Assembly (NCBI RefSeq): GCF_019029495.1
Contig: NZ_JAERQM010000002.1
Location: 310,001 to 374,000 of the forward strand
Source: Falsiroseomonas oleicola
GTDB lineage: Bacteria > Pseudomonadota > Alphaproteobacteria > Acetobacterales > Acetobacteraceae
Length of the DNA: 64,000 nucleotides
Direction of reading: 5' to 3'
Below are positions 35,578 through 44,459 of this stretch, one piece after another (position 1 is the stretch's first letter; every line of letters begins with the position of its first letter). Under the pieces are notes generated by a model that was not told the origin of the DNA, searched no databases, and saw only the letters and a list, made by a program, of their open reading frames with translations. The position numbers were made by a program, and so were the translations under genes.

Positions 35578-37161
35578 ATGCGTCGCCACCTTCTCGCTGC
35601 CGCGCTCTTGGCCGGCACCGCCTGCGCCGTGCCGATGGCCGCCCAGGCCAACCTGTTCCGATGGGCCAATGACGGCGACGTCAATTCCATGGACCCCTAT
35701 GCGCGGCAGGAAACCTTCCTGCTGATGTTCAACGGCAATATCTATGAGCCGCTGGTGCGCCGGAACCGCCAGCTCCAGGTCGAGGCCGCGCTGGCCGAGA
35801 GCTGGACGCAGCCCAGCCCGACCGTCTGGCGCTTCCAGCTGCGCCGCGGCGTCACCTTCCAGGACGGCACGCCCTTCACCGCGCAGGACGTCGTCTTCTC
35901 CTACACCCGCGCCAAGGCCCAGGGCAGCAATGTCGGCGGCAGCCTGGCCAGCGTGAAGGAAGCGCGCGCGATCGACGACCACACGCTGGAAATCGAGACC
36001 ACGGCGCCGAACCCGATCTTCCTGGAGGAGATCACCGGCATCGGCATCATGTCGCAGCGCTGGGCCGAGGCGAACAACGCCACCCGCAGCGCCGACCTGA
36101 CCTCGGGCGCCGAGAATTTCGCGACGCGCAACGCCATGGGCACGGGGCCGTTCCGCCTGGTGAGCCGGGAGCCGGACCGCCGCACGGTGCTGGCGCCGAA
36201 CCCCGGCTGGTGGGACCGCGCGGAGCACAACCTGACCCGCGTCGAGTTCAACGTCATCGCCAATGACGCGACGCGCGTGGCCGCCCTGCTCTCGGGCGAG
36301 GTGGACATGGTCTACACCGTGCCGCCGCAGGACACGCAGCGCCTGTCCCGCACCAATGGCATCACCATCCACCAGCAGGCGGAACTGCGGACGATCTATT
36401 TCGGCTTCGACCAGCTTCGGCCGGAACTGCTGAAGTCCGATGTGCGCGGCCGCAATCCCTTCCAGGATGTGCGGGTGCGCCAGGCCTTCAACCATGCGCT
36501 GGATCGCGCCGCGATCGTCCGCACCGTCATGCGCGGCCAGGCCCGTGCCACCGGGTTGATGATCGGCCCGGGGGTGAACGGCCATACCGAGGCGCGGGAC
36601 CAGATCCCGGCCTACAACCCCGACCTGGCGCGCCGCCTGCTGACCGAGGCCGGCTATCCCAACGGCTTCGGCGTGACTCTGGACTGCCCGAACGACCGCT
36701 ACGTGAATGACGAGGCGATCTGCACGGCGGCGGTTTCCATGCTGGCGCGCGTCGGCATCCGGGTGACGCTGAACGCCCAGACCCGCGCCCGCTACTTCGC
36801 CGAGATCCTGGGCCCGCGCTACAACACCAGCTTCTACATGCTGGGTTGGACCCCCAACACCTACGACGCCCACAACGCCTTCTTCAACCTGATGGCGTCG
36901 CGGGAAGGCAATCGCGGCATGTTCAATGTCGGCGGCTTCAGCAACGCCCGCTTCGACGAGCTGGTGGGCCTGATGGCGGTGGAAACCGACGTCGCGAAGC
37001 GCAACGCCATGGTGGAGGAGGCGATGCGCATCCACACCGAACAGGCCGGCCACGCCCCGCTGCACCAGCAGACGGTGATCTGGGCGGCGCGCAGCAACGT
37101 CCAGCTCCAGCAGCTGGCCGACAACTGGTTCCCGCTGCGCTTCGTGCGCATGGGCAATTAG
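35578..37161 (+). CDS. ABC transporter substrate-binding protein, family 5 (peptide/opine type)
   Basis: This is a periplasmic binding protein of 527 aa with a signal peptide (RRHLLAAALLAGTACAVPMAAQA). It has the family-5 layout: NDGDVNSMDPYA, ALAESWTQPSPTVWRFQLRRGVTFQDG, and QAFNHALDRAAIV. AGGAG precedes the ATG at 35578. No permease or ATPase genes adjoin it, so it is an orphan binder in this window. The ligand may be a di/oligopeptide or related compound and cannot be specified. Confidence 0.9.
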   Translation: MRRHLLAAALLAGTACAVPMAAQANLFRWANDGDVNSMDPYARQETFLLMFNGNIYEPLVRRNRQLQVEAALAESWTQPSPTVWRFQLRRGVTFQDGTPFTAQDVVFSYTRAKAQGSNVGGSLASVKEARAIDDHTLEIETTAPNPIFLEEITGIGIMSQRWAEANNATRSADLTSGAENFATRNAMGTGPFRLVSREPDRRTVLAPNPGWWDRAEHNLTRVEFNVIANDATRVAALLSGEVDMVYTVPPQDTQRLSRTNGITIHQQAELRTIYFGFDQLRPELLKSDVRGRNPFQDVRVRQAFNHALDRAAIVRTVMRGQARATGLMIGPGVNGHTEARDQIPAYNPDLARRLLTEAGYPNGFGVTLDCPNDRYVNDEAICTAAVSMLARVGIRVTLNAQTRARYFAEILGPRYNTSFYMLGWTPNTYDAHNAFFNLMASREGNRGMFNVGGFSNARFDELVGLMAVETDVAKRNAMVEEAMRIHTEQAGHAPLHQQTVIWAARSNVQLQQLADNWFPLRFVRMGN

Positions 37162-37168
37162 TCTCATG

Positions 37169-37192
37169 GGGGCGCCAGGCGACTGGCGTCCC
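37169..37192 (+). terminator. Hairpin with GCGA tetraloop after the binding-protein gene
   Basis: The stem is 10 bp (37169-37178 with 37183-37192, one G-T pair), closed by GCGA, a GNRA-type tetraloop. It begins 8 bp after the stop codon. No T-run follows, so it may protect the mRNA 3' end or act as a weak terminator. Confidence 0.45.
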
Positions 37193-37273
37193 ACTACGGC
37201 AGTGTAGCTGACCTATTATGCCTCCGGCGCATGGGTGCATTGTTAGCTTCGGTGGCTCCCTTACGCATGGGTG

Positions 37274-37303
37274 TTGCGATAGCATCGGGTCACACGCAAT
37301 AAA
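37274..37303 (+). promoter_or_regulatory. Putative promoter of ilvE
   Basis: TTGCGA (37274-37279), an 18-nt spacer and AATAAA (37298-37303) each match the sigma-70 consensus at four of six positions. They lie 20 bp upstream of the ilvE ATG in an AT-richer part of the 162-bp intergenic region. Confidence 0.35.
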
Positions 37304-37323
37304 AACCGAGAGCGACAGACGCC

Positions 37324-38415
37324 ATGACCCAGTCCGCCCGCTTCCCCACCACCCTCACGCGCAACTCGAAGCCGCGGCAGCCGGACTCCGCCCTGGCCTT
37401 CGGCAAGAGCTTCACCGACCACATGTTCCTGATGGACTATGTCGAGGGGAAGGGCTGGCACGATCCGCGCATCGTCCCCTACGGCCCGCTCAGCATGGAC
37501 CCGGCGACCACCGTGCTGCACTACGCCCAGGCGGTGTTCGACGGGCTGAAGGCCTATCGCGGCGCCGATGGCACCATCCGCCTGTTCCGCGCCCAGCGCC
37601 ATGCGGAGCGCCTCGGCAAGTCCTGCGCCGGCCTCTGCATCCCGCCGATCCCGGCCGACCTCGTGCGCCAGAGCTTCGAGGCGATCGTCGGCGTGGACCA
37701 TGACTGGGTGCCGCGGACCGAGGGCACCAGCCTCTATATCCGCCCGACCGTGATCGCGACCGATGTGATGCTCGGCGTGCATCCGTCGCACAGCTACACC
37801 TATTTCGTCATCTGCTCGCCGGTCGGCGCCTATTACAAGGAAGGCGTGAAGCCGGTCCGCATCCTGGCGACCGACACGCATGTGCGCGCGGTGCAGGGCG
37901 GCCTCGGCGAGTCCAAGGCCGCCGCCAACTACGCGGCCTCCCTCTCGGCGCAGCAGGAGGCGGAGCGCCAGGGCTTCACCCAGGTGCTGTGGCTGGATGG
38001 CGTGGAGCGGCGCTGGATCGACGAGGTCGGCACCATGAACATCATGATGAAGATCGGCGACGAGGTGGTGACCCCGCCCTTGGCCGGCACCATCCTGGAT
38101 GGCGTCACCCGCAACTCCATCCTGACCCTGCTGCGCGACTGGGGCCACACCGTCTCCGAACGCCCGGTGAGCATCCAGGAAGTGATGCAGGCCGGGCGCG
38201 AGGGCAGGCTGACCGAGATGTGGGGCACCGGCACCGCCGCCGTTGTCTCCCCGGTGGGCGAGCTGGGCTACAAGGGCGACCGCATCAGCATCGGCAATGG
38301 CCAGACCGGCGCGCTGACCCAGAAGTTGTATGACAGCATCATCGGCATCCAATACGGCCGACTGCCGGATGCGCATGGCTGGATGAGCACGGTGCCGGTG
38401 CCCGTGGAGGCGTAA
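37324..38415 (+). CDS. ilvE: Branched-chain amino acid aminotransferase
   Basis: This PLP enzyme of 363 aa interconverts Leu, Ile and Val with their 2-keto acids. It is of the class II (eukaryote-like) BCAT length. Lys near 198 in GLGESKAAANYAASL forms the Schiff base, and VFDGLKAYRG, EVGTMNIMM and the late GTGTAAVVSPVGE bind substrate and phosphate. It is monocistronic. A palindromic hairpin separates it from the convergent zincin gene. Confidence 0.95.
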   Translation: MTQSARFPTTLTRNSKPRQPDSALAFGKSFTDHMFLMDYVEGKGWHDPRIVPYGPLSMDPATTVLHYAQAVFDGLKAYRGADGTIRLFRAQRHAERLGKSCAGLCIPPIPADLVRQSFEAIVGVDHDWVPRTEGTSLYIRPTVIATDVMLGVHPSHSYTYFVICSPVGAYYKEGVKPVRILATDTHVRAVQGGLGESKAAANYAASLSAQQEAERQGFTQVLWLDGVERRWIDEVGTMNIMMKIGDEVVTPPLAGTILDGVTRNSILTLLRDWGHTVSERPVSIQEVMQAGREGRLTEMWGTGTAAVVSPVGELGYKGDRISIGNGQTGALTQKLYDSIIGIQYGRLPDAHGWMSTVPVPVEA

Positions 38416-38421
38416 CCGCAA

Positions 38422-38451
38422 GGCCCTCTCCCCCTGTCAGGGGGAGAGGCC
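38422..38451. terminator. Palindromic CCTCTCCCCC hairpin between convergent genes
   Basis: GGCCCTCTCCCCC pairs with GGGGGAGAGGCC around a TGTCA loop, with one bulged C. It lies between ilvE and the convergent metallopeptidase gene and could terminate both. A very similar hairpin occurs at 52848-52872. Confidence 0.6.
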
Positions 38452-38465
38452 ACGCGGCGGCCTCG

Positions 38466-38858
38466 CTACTCGCTCTCCAGCCGGTCGATATCATCGTCCG
38501 AAAAGCCGAAATGATGCGCGATCTCATGGATCAGCACATTTCGGACAAGCCGGAACAGATCCTCTCCGGTCTCCACCCATTCCAGCAGGATCGGTTCCCG
38601 GTACAGGGTGATGCTGTCGGGCTCGCCCGGGGCGTCGAAGACGCTCTTCTGGGTCATCGGCACGCCGCGATACAGGCCGGTCAGCGCCCAGGGGCTCTCG
38701 AAGCCGAGTTCGGCGGCGGTTTCGTCATCCGCCACCTCCTCCACCACGATGGCCGCGCCGCGGACCAGGTCGCGCAGCTCCTTGGGAATGGCGGAGAAGG
38801 CCTGCTCGGCCATCTCCACGATGTCCTCAAGCGTGGGGGGGTGGTGGAATCGGGTCAT
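38466..38858 (-). CDS. Small zincin-type metallopeptidase family protein
   Basis: The 130-aa protein carries HEIAHHFG at 111-118 near the C-terminus, the zinc-protease signature of the small MMP-like (TTHA0227/DUF1025) family. No signal peptide is seen, so it is cytoplasmic. Family members are conserved but poorly characterised. The ATG at 38858 has AGGAAG 7 nt upstream; a longer in-frame extension overlaps the divergent phhB and is not real. Head-to-head with phhB, 61 bp apart. Confidence 0.85.
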   Translation of the reverse strand: MTRFHHPPTLEDIVEMAEQAFSAIPKELRDLVRGAAIVVEEVADDETAAELGFESPWALTGLYRGVPMTQKSVFDAPGEPDSITLYREPILLEWVETGEDLFRLVRNVLIHEIAHHFGFSDDDIDRLESE

Positions 38859-38919
38859 CGGGTGCTTCCTTCCCGCAGCCGCCGCCGGCGTCAAGTCCGA
38901 TGAGGGAGAACACCCCGCC

Positions 38920-39222
38920 ATGATCCGTCCGCTGGATGCCGCGACCCGCGCCGAACTGCCCCATACCCTGCCGCTGTGGCAGCTGGCGGAGGGGCGGGAT
39001 GCCATCACCCGCCGCTTCCGCTTCGCCGATTTCTCCACCGCCTGGGCCTTCATGTCCCGTGTGGCCTTGCTGGCGGAGAAGCTGGATCACCATCCGGAAT
39101 GGTCCAATGTGTGGAACCGGGTGGAGATCCTGCTGACCACCCATGATGCCGGCGGCCTCTCGGAGCGGGACATCGCCATGGCGCAGGCGATCGACGCGAT
39201 CGAGCCCCCGCGCATTCTCTGA
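38920..39222 (+). CDS. phhB: Pterin-4a-carbinolamine dehydratase
   Basis: This 100-aa enzyme dehydrates the carbinolamine formed by aromatic amino-acid hydroxylases, regenerating tetrahydrobiopterin. The active-site cluster is visible as [15 protein letters not shown] (His57, His58) with a third His75 in [20 protein letters not shown] precedes the ATG. No phenylalanine hydroxylase gene is nearby. It could also have the moonlighting role reported for stand-alone copies. Confidence 0.93.
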   Translation: MIRPLDAATRAELPHTLPLWQLAEGRDAITRRFRFADFSTAWAFMSRVALLAEKLDHHPEWSNVWNRVEILLTTHDAGGLSERDIAMAQAIDAIEPPRIL

Positions 39223-39299
39223 CGCTGGTCAGGCGCCCCGACACTCGCTTACCCTTGCGTCACCGGGCCAATGGCGCCCTGAAACAGGGAGTGGGTGGG

Positions 39300-40421
39300 A
39301 TGATGAAGCGCAGGACGATGCTTGGCGGCAGCTTGGCCGCACCGATGCTGCTGGCGGGCGGACGTGGTGCCTTCGCCCAGGGTTCCGGCCCGATCCGGGT
39401 GGCGACCGCGGGGCCGATGACCGGGCAGTATGCGGCTTTCGGTGGCCAGATGCGCGCGGGTGCCGAACAGGCGATCACCGACCTCAACGCCGCCGGCGGC
39501 GTGCTCGGCCGGCAGCTTGCGCTGGAAGTGGGCGACGATGCCTGCGACCCGCGCCAGGCGGTCTCCGTCGCCAACCAGCTCGCCTCCCGCCGCGTGGCGC
39601 TGGTGGCGGGGCATTTCTGCTCCGGCAGCTCCATCCCAGCCAGCAAGGTCTATGGCGAGGAAGGCGTGCTGCAGATCAGCCCGGCCTCGACCAACCCGGC
39701 CTATACGGATAGTGGCGACTGGAACACCTTCCGCGTCTGCGGTCGCGACGACCAGCAGGGCCTGGTGGCCGGGCGCTACATCGCCCAGAACATGCGCGAC
39801 CGCCGCATCGCCATCCTGCACGACAACACCGCCTATGGCCGTGGCCTGGCGGAGGAGACCAAGAAGTCGCTGAACGCGGCGGGTGTGACGGAGACGCTGT
39901 ATTCCGCCTATACCCCCGGCGAGCGCGACTATTCGGCCATCGTCTCCCGCCTCCAGCAGGCGGAGATCGGCGTGGTCTATGTCGGCGGCTACCACACCGA
40001 ATCCGGGCTGATCCTGCGCCAGGCCAAGGAAGTCGGGATGAACCTGACCCTGATCGGCGGCGACGCGCTGGTGACCAACGAGTTCTGGCAGATCACCGGC
40101 GCGGCCGGTGAGGGCACGCTGATGACCTTCAGCAGCGACCCCCGCAAGCGCCCGACCGCGGCGCAGGTGGTGCAGCGCTTCCGCGCCCGCAATGTCGATC
40201 CGGAGGGCTATGTCCTCTACACCTACGCCGCCATGCAGATCTGGGCGGCGGCCGCGACCCGCGCGGGCGGCACCGATCCGCGCCGCATCGCCGCCCTGCT
40301 GAAGTCCGGCGGCCCCTGGGCCAGCGTGCTGGGCGACATCAACTTCGACCAGAAGGGCGATGTCACCGTGCCGGATTATGTCTTCTACGTCTGGCGCAAC
40401 GGCACCTACGCCGAGATGTAG
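39300..40421 (+). CDS. Branched-chain amino acid-type ABC substrate-binding protein (LivK-like)
   Basis: This periplasmic binding protein of 373 aa has a signal peptide (MKRRTMLGGSLAAPMLLAGG) and a Peripla_BP_6 fold (IRVATAGPMTGQYAAFGGQMRAG, then GHFCSGSSIPASKVY). It resembles LivK/amide-binding proteins. The start is ATG at 39300 or the adjacent ATG at 39303, after a G-rich Shine-Dalgarno stretch. No livHMGF genes follow, so it is an orphan here. The convergent Bug protein gene ends 31 bp later. Confidence 0.9.
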   Translation: MMKRRTMLGGSLAAPMLLAGGRGAFAQGSGPIRVATAGPMTGQYAAFGGQMRAGAEQAITDLNAAGGVLGRQLALEVGDDACDPRQAVSVANQLASRRVALVAGHFCSGSSIPASKVYGEEGVLQISPASTNPAYTDSGDWNTFRVCGRDDQQGLVAGRYIAQNMRDRRIAILHDNTAYGRGLAEETKKSLNAAGVTETLYSAYTPGERDYSAIVSRLQQAEIGVVYVGGYHTESGLILRQAKEVGMNLTLIGGDALVTNEFWQITGAAGEGTLMTFSSDPRKRPTAAQVVQRFRARNVDPEGYVLYTYAAMQIWAAAATRAGGTDPRRIAALLKSGGPWASVLGDINFDQKGDVTVPDYVFYVWRNGTYAEM

Positions 40422-40452
40422 CCTGCCGGGAGGGGGCGGCGCGGTGCCGCCC

Positions 40453-41415
40453 CTATTCCACCCGCATCCCCGTCGCCTGCACCACCTCCCGCCACCTGCC
40501 GGAAGCTCGCGCCACCCAGGCCTCCGCCGCCGCGCCGTCCCCGGCCTCCGGCGTCACGGCCCAATTGGCCAGCCGCGCCTGCGCCGCCGGGTCGGCGAAG
40601 ACCGTGGCGACCAGCCGGGCCGCCGCCGCCCGCGCGGCCTCCGGCACGTCGCGCGGCGCCATCAGCAGATAGGCGAAGCGGATGTCGAAGCCGGCATGGC
40701 CCTGCTCCGCCACGGTCGGCACATCGGGCAGCATCGGCAGCCTTGCCGGGCCGGAAATGGCCAGTGCCCGCAGCCTTCCATCCTTCACGATTTCCGCCCC
40801 GCCGGAGATAGCGATGAAGCCGGCCTGCACCCGCCCGGCCAGCAGCTCCGTCACCGCCTGGGCATTGCCGCGGAAGGGGATGTGCTCCAACTGCCCGGGC
40901 CGTAGGCCAAGCGAATGGCTGAGATGTTCCATCGCCAGATGCCCCGGGGAGCCATAGCCGGCCGAGGCATATTGCACCGGCTGCCGCCGCGCCCGGTCGA
41001 GGAATTCCGCCAGCGTCCCGATCCCGGCGGAGGGATGCACCAGAAGCACCACCGGATAGGTTCCGGCCACCGCCACGGGCCGCAGCGCGGCCGGGTCGAA
41101 TCCCAGATTGCCATAGACATGCGGGTTGACCGTGAAGCTGCTGTCGATCGCCAGCAGCAGGGTGCGGCCATCCGGCGCGGCGCGGGCGGTCAGCGCCGCG
41201 GCGATATTGCCATTGGCGCCGGGGCGGTTGTCCACCATGGCAGTGCCCAGGCCGAGCCTTGGCGCGGCCTCCGCCAGCAGCCGGGCGATGCCGTCCAGCG
41301 CCGCGCCGGGCGGGAAGGCGGCGATGATGCGCAGCGGGTCGCCACCCTGGGCCAAAGCCGGCCTGCCGGCCAAGGTCAGCGCCGCGGCCAGGGCCGCGCG
41401 TCGGGACAGTCTCAT
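40453..41415 (-). CDS. Bug-family (TctC-like) solute-binding protein
   Basis: The 320-aa protein has the signal peptide RLSRRAALAAALTLAGRPALAQ and Bug-family features: LRIIAAFPPGAALDGIARLLAE, MVDNRPGANGNIAAAL, and YGSPGHLAMEHL. It is one of three such proteins in the window, none with tctAB. The start at 41415 is preceded by GGGGAGAAG; the in-frame extension to 41475 is discarded. It is divergent from the sulfatase-like gene with only 65 bp between, so it may bind that enzyme's substrate or product. Confidence 0.88.
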   Translation of the reverse strand: MRLSRRAALAAALTLAGRPALAQGGDPLRIIAAFPPGAALDGIARLLAEAAPRLGLGTAMVDNRPGANGNIAAALTARAAPDGRTLLLAIDSSFTVNPHVYGNLGFDPAALRPVAVAGTYPVVLLVHPSAGIGTLAEFLDRARRQPVQYASAGYGSPGHLAMEHLSHSLGLRPGQLEHIPFRGNAQAVTELLAGRVQAGFIAISGGAEIVKDGRLRALAISGPARLPMLPDVPTVAEQGHAGFDIRFAYLLMAPRDVPEAARAAAARLVATVFADPAAQARLANWAVTPEAGDGAAAEAWVARASGRWREVVQATGMRVE

Positions 41416-41480
41416 CCGCTTCTCCCCAGGCGTGTTGTTGGCCCCTATGCTGCGGGACGGAACCTGGGGGGACAAGGCCG

Positions 41481-43043
41481 ATGGCCACGCGCAATGTGCT
41501 GTTCATCATGTGCGACCAGCTGCGCTGGGACCACATGGCCTGCGCCGGCCATCCCTTCCTGAAGACGCCGAACCTGGATGCGCTGGCCGCCCGCGGCGTG
41601 CGTTTTTCTCAGTCCTATGTGCAGTCAGGTATCTGCGGCCCCTCCCGCATGTCCTACTACACCGGCCGCTATGTCTCCTCGCATGGGGCCACCCACAACC
41701 GCGTGCCGCTTTCTGTCGGAGAGGTGACGCTCGGCTGGCATTTGCGGGAGGCGGGGCGGACCCTGGCCCTGGCCGGCAAGACCCATGTCCTGCCGGACGC
41801 GCATGGCATGAAGCGCCTGCGGCTCGATGGCCAGCACGACCTGGCCGCGCTGTTGCGGGAGGGCTGGTTCACGCTGGTGGATCGCCATGATGGCCACCAT
41901 GCCGAGCCCGACAGCGCCTATGCCCATTGGCTGCGCGGCAAGGGCTACGACAGCGCCGATCCCTGGACCGACTACGTCATCGCCGTGCAGGACGCGCAAG
42001 GCCAGGTCCATAACGGCTGGAAGATGCGCAATGCCCGCCTGCCCGCGCGCGTGGCGGAGGAACACAGCGAAACGGCCTATACGGCGGACCAGGGCATCGC
42101 CTTCATGGAGCAGCAGGGCGAAACGCCCTGGGTTCTGCACCTGTCATTCGTGAAACCGCACTGGCCCTATATCGCCCCCGCGCCCTACCACGCGATGTAT
42201 TCCGCCAATCAATGCCTGCCCGTCGCGCGCCACCCGGCGGAGCGGGGGGCGGAGGCACATCCGCTGCTGCGCGAATGGCAGAGGGAGGAAGTGTCGGAAA
42301 GCTTCCAGCAGGATGACTGCATCAGCACCGTCCGCCCGGCCTATCAGGGCCTCATCACCCAGCTCGACGACCATCTCGGCCGGGTGTGGGACACACTGAC
42401 CCGGCTGGGGCGCTGGCAGGACACGCTGGTGGTCTTCTGCTCCGACCATGGCGACTACCTCGGCGACCATTGGATGGGGGAGAAGGAGCTGTTCCACGAC
42501 TGCGTGCAGCGCGTGCCCATGCTGGTCTACGACCCCTCGCCGGAAGCCAATGCCACGCGCGGCACCGTCGATGACCGCTTCGTGGAGGCGATCGACCTGG
42601 TGCCGACCTTTCTGGACGCGCTCGGCCTCGATCCCGCACCGCATCTGCTGGAGGGAAGGTCGCTGCTGCCGCTGACGCGCGGCCAAGGCGTGCCCTGGCG
42701 TGATTCGGTGGTCTCCGAGCTGGATTGGACCTTTCGTGGTGCGCGGCGGCGGCTGGGCGAGAAGGTGGGGCAGCACCACGCCTGGATGCTGCGCGATGCG
42801 CGCTGGAAATACGTGCACTGGACCAGCGGCTACCGCCCCCAATTGTTCGACCTGCAGGCCGACCCGCAGGAGTTTTTCGATCTTGGCGCCGATCCGGCGT
42901 TCGAGCCGGTGCGGGCCGCCATGCGCGAAAGGCTGCTGACCTGGTTCACCGGGCTGAAGCGCCGCACGACCCTGACCTGGGCGGAGGCCGAATTGCGCAC
43001 CGACCGGCACAAGGCGGCGGGCGTCTTCTACGGGGAGTGGTAG
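41481..43043 (+). CDS. Sulfatase / phosphonate monoester hydrolase-like enzyme
   Basis: The 520-aa protein belongs to the alkaline-phosphatase superfamily. Asp12 in FIMCDQLRWDH and SDHGDYLGDH (about 320) are metal-binding elements. Cys52 in ICGPSRMSYYTGRY is the CxPSR site that formylglycine-generating enzyme converts to formylglycine. This fits type I sulfatases and phosphonate monoester hydrolases; sequence alone does not separate them. No signal peptide is seen, so it is probably cytoplasmic, more like the hydrolases. A divergent Bug binding protein and a downstream ABC importer suggest uptake and cleavage of an ester substrate. Confidence 0.85.
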   Translation: MATRNVLFIMCDQLRWDHMACAGHPFLKTPNLDALAARGVRFSQSYVQSGICGPSRMSYYTGRYVSSHGATHNRVPLSVGEVTLGWHLREAGRTLALAGKTHVLPDAHGMKRLRLDGQHDLAALLREGWFTLVDRHDGHHAEPDSAYAHWLRGKGYDSADPWTDYVIAVQDAQGQVHNGWKMRNARLPARVAEEHSETAYTADQGIAFMEQQGETPWVLHLSFVKPHWPYIAPAPYHAMYSANQCLPVARHPAERGAEAHPLLREWQREEVSESFQQDDCISTVRPAYQGLITQLDDHLGRVWDTLTRLGRWQDTLVVFCSDHGDYLGDHWMGEKELFHDCVQRVPMLVYDPSPEANATRGTVDDRFVEAIDLVPTFLDALGLDPAPHLLEGRSLLPLTRGQGVPWRDSVVSELDWTFRGARRRLGEKVGQHHAWMLRDARWKYVHWTSGYRPQLFDLQADPQEFFDLGADPAFEPVRAAMRERLLTWFTGLKRRTTLTWAEAELRTDRHKAAGVFYGEW

Positions 43044-43136
43044 CGCCGGCTTCACGAAGCCGCGACCGGCGGTTGCGCCGACCTTCCGTTCGCGTTGTCC
43101 TGCCCGGAACGGAAACGCCGGGGGGAGGGAATGCGC

Positions 43137-44459
43137 ATGGCATGGCGCGCGGCCATCGGCTTCGCCGTGGCCCTGGCGATCGCACCGGCGGCGGCCCAGG
43201 TGAGCGCGCCTCCGGCGCGGGCCCAGGTCACGCTGGCGATATCCTGCGGCGCCGTGGGCATGGAGCTGGAGCTGTGCCGTGAAGGCGCCGAGGCCTGGGC
43301 GCGGCAGACCGGCAACCGCATCACCATGGTCTCCACCCCCAGCGGCAGCACCGAACGGCTGGCGCTGTACCAGCAGCTTCTGGCGGCGCGATCGGCGGAT
43401 ATCGACGTGCTGCAGCTCGACGTCGTCTGGCCCGGCATCCTGGCGCGCCACCTGATGGACCTCAGCCCGCATGTGGATGCGGCGGAGCGTGTCCGCCATT
43501 TCCCCGCGCTGGTCCGCAACAACACGGTGGAGGGCCGCTTCCTCGCCATGCCCTGGCTGACCAATGCGGGCCTTCTCTACTACCGCCGCGATCTTCTGGA
43601 ACGCCACGGCCGCACGGTGCCGGAGAGCTGGCAGGAGCTGGCGGAGACCGCCGGCCTCATCATGCGCGCCGAACGCGCCGCCGGGGAGGACCGCCTCTGG
43701 GGCCTGGTCTTCCAGGGCCGCGCCTATGAGGGGCTGACGGTGAATGCGCTGGAATGGCTGCACAGCCATGGCGGCGGCAGCATCGTGGAGGCCGATGGCC
43801 GCGTTTCCGTCAATACGCCGGACGCCCGCGTCGCCATCGCCCAGGCCGCGTCCTGGATCGGCACCATCACCCCGCGCGGCGTGCTGAACTATGCGGAGGA
43901 GGAGGCGCGCGGCGTCTTCCAGACCGGCAATGCCGTCTTCATGCGCAACTGGCCCTATGCCTGGCCGCTCCTCAACGCGGAGGACAGCGTGGTGCGCGGC
44001 CGCGTTGGCGTGGCGCTGCTGCCGCGCGGCGGGCCAGGGGGCACGCATAGCGCGACACCGCAGGGCGCGCATAGCGCGACGCTGGGCGGCGAACAGCTCG
44101 CCGTCTCACGCTATTCGCGCCATCCCGAACAGGCGCTGTCCCTGGTGCTGTATCTGACGGGTCGGGAGGAACAGAAGCGCCGTGCCATCACCGGCGGCTT
44201 CAACCCCAGCCGGCTCGACCTGTATGAGGATGCGGAGGTGCTGGGCGCGAACCCGTTCTTCGGCGAGTTGTTCGAGGTGTTCGTCAACGCCGTGCCGCGC
44301 CCCTCCGCCGTCACCGGCAGCCGCTACAACCAGGTCTCGGCGGAATTCTGGAACGCGGTGCATGTGGTGCTGGCCGGGCAGGTGGCGCCGGGGCCGGCGC
44401 TGGACCGGCTGGAACGCAACCTGACCCGGATCGGTCGCGGCGGGCGGTGGGACCGATGA
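43137..44459 (+). CDS. Sugar ABC transporter substrate-binding protein (family 1, ThuE-like)
   Basis: This periplasmic protein of 440 aa has a signal peptide (MAWRAAIGFAVALAIAPAAAQ) and a family-1 solute-binding fold: DVLQLDVVWPGILARHLMDL, FLAMPWLTNAGLLYYRRDLL and VFMRNWPYAWPLL resemble trehalose/maltose binders. The ATG at 43137 is 8 nt from GGAGG; the ATG at 43131 is the alternative. An internal 24-bp duplication encodes GTHSATPQ/GAHSATLG. The stop overlaps the permease start (ATGA). No ATPase gene follows the two permeases. Confidence 0.9.
   Translation: MAWRAAIGFAVALAIAPAAAQVSAPPARAQVTLAISCGAVGMELELCREGAEAWARQTGNRITMVSTPSGSTERLALYQQLLAARSADIDVLQLDVVWPGILARHLMDLSPHVDAAERVRHFPALVRNNTVEGRFLAMPWLTNAGLLYYRRDLLERHGRTVPESWQELAETAGLIMRAERAAGEDRLWGLVFQGRAYEGLTVNALEWLHSHGGGSIVEADGRVSVNTPDARVAIAQAASWIGTITPRGVLNYAEEEARGVFQTGNAVFMRNWPYAWPLLNAEDSVVRGRVGVALLPRGGPGGTHSATPQGAHSATLGGEQLAVSRYSRHPEQALSLVLYLTGREEQKRRAITGGFNPSRLDLYEDAEVLGANPFFGELFEVFVNAVPRPSAVTGSRYNQVSAEFWNAVHVVLAGQVAPGPALDRLERNLTRIGRGGRWDR
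44040..44087. repeat. In-frame 24-bp tandem duplication inside the binding-protein gene
   Basis: Two 24-bp units (44040-44063 and 44064-44087) share the core GCATAGCGCGAC and encode GTHSATPQ and GAHSATLG. The insertion lies in a region of family-1 binders that is normally a loop, so it may be tolerated. Confidence 0.7.
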
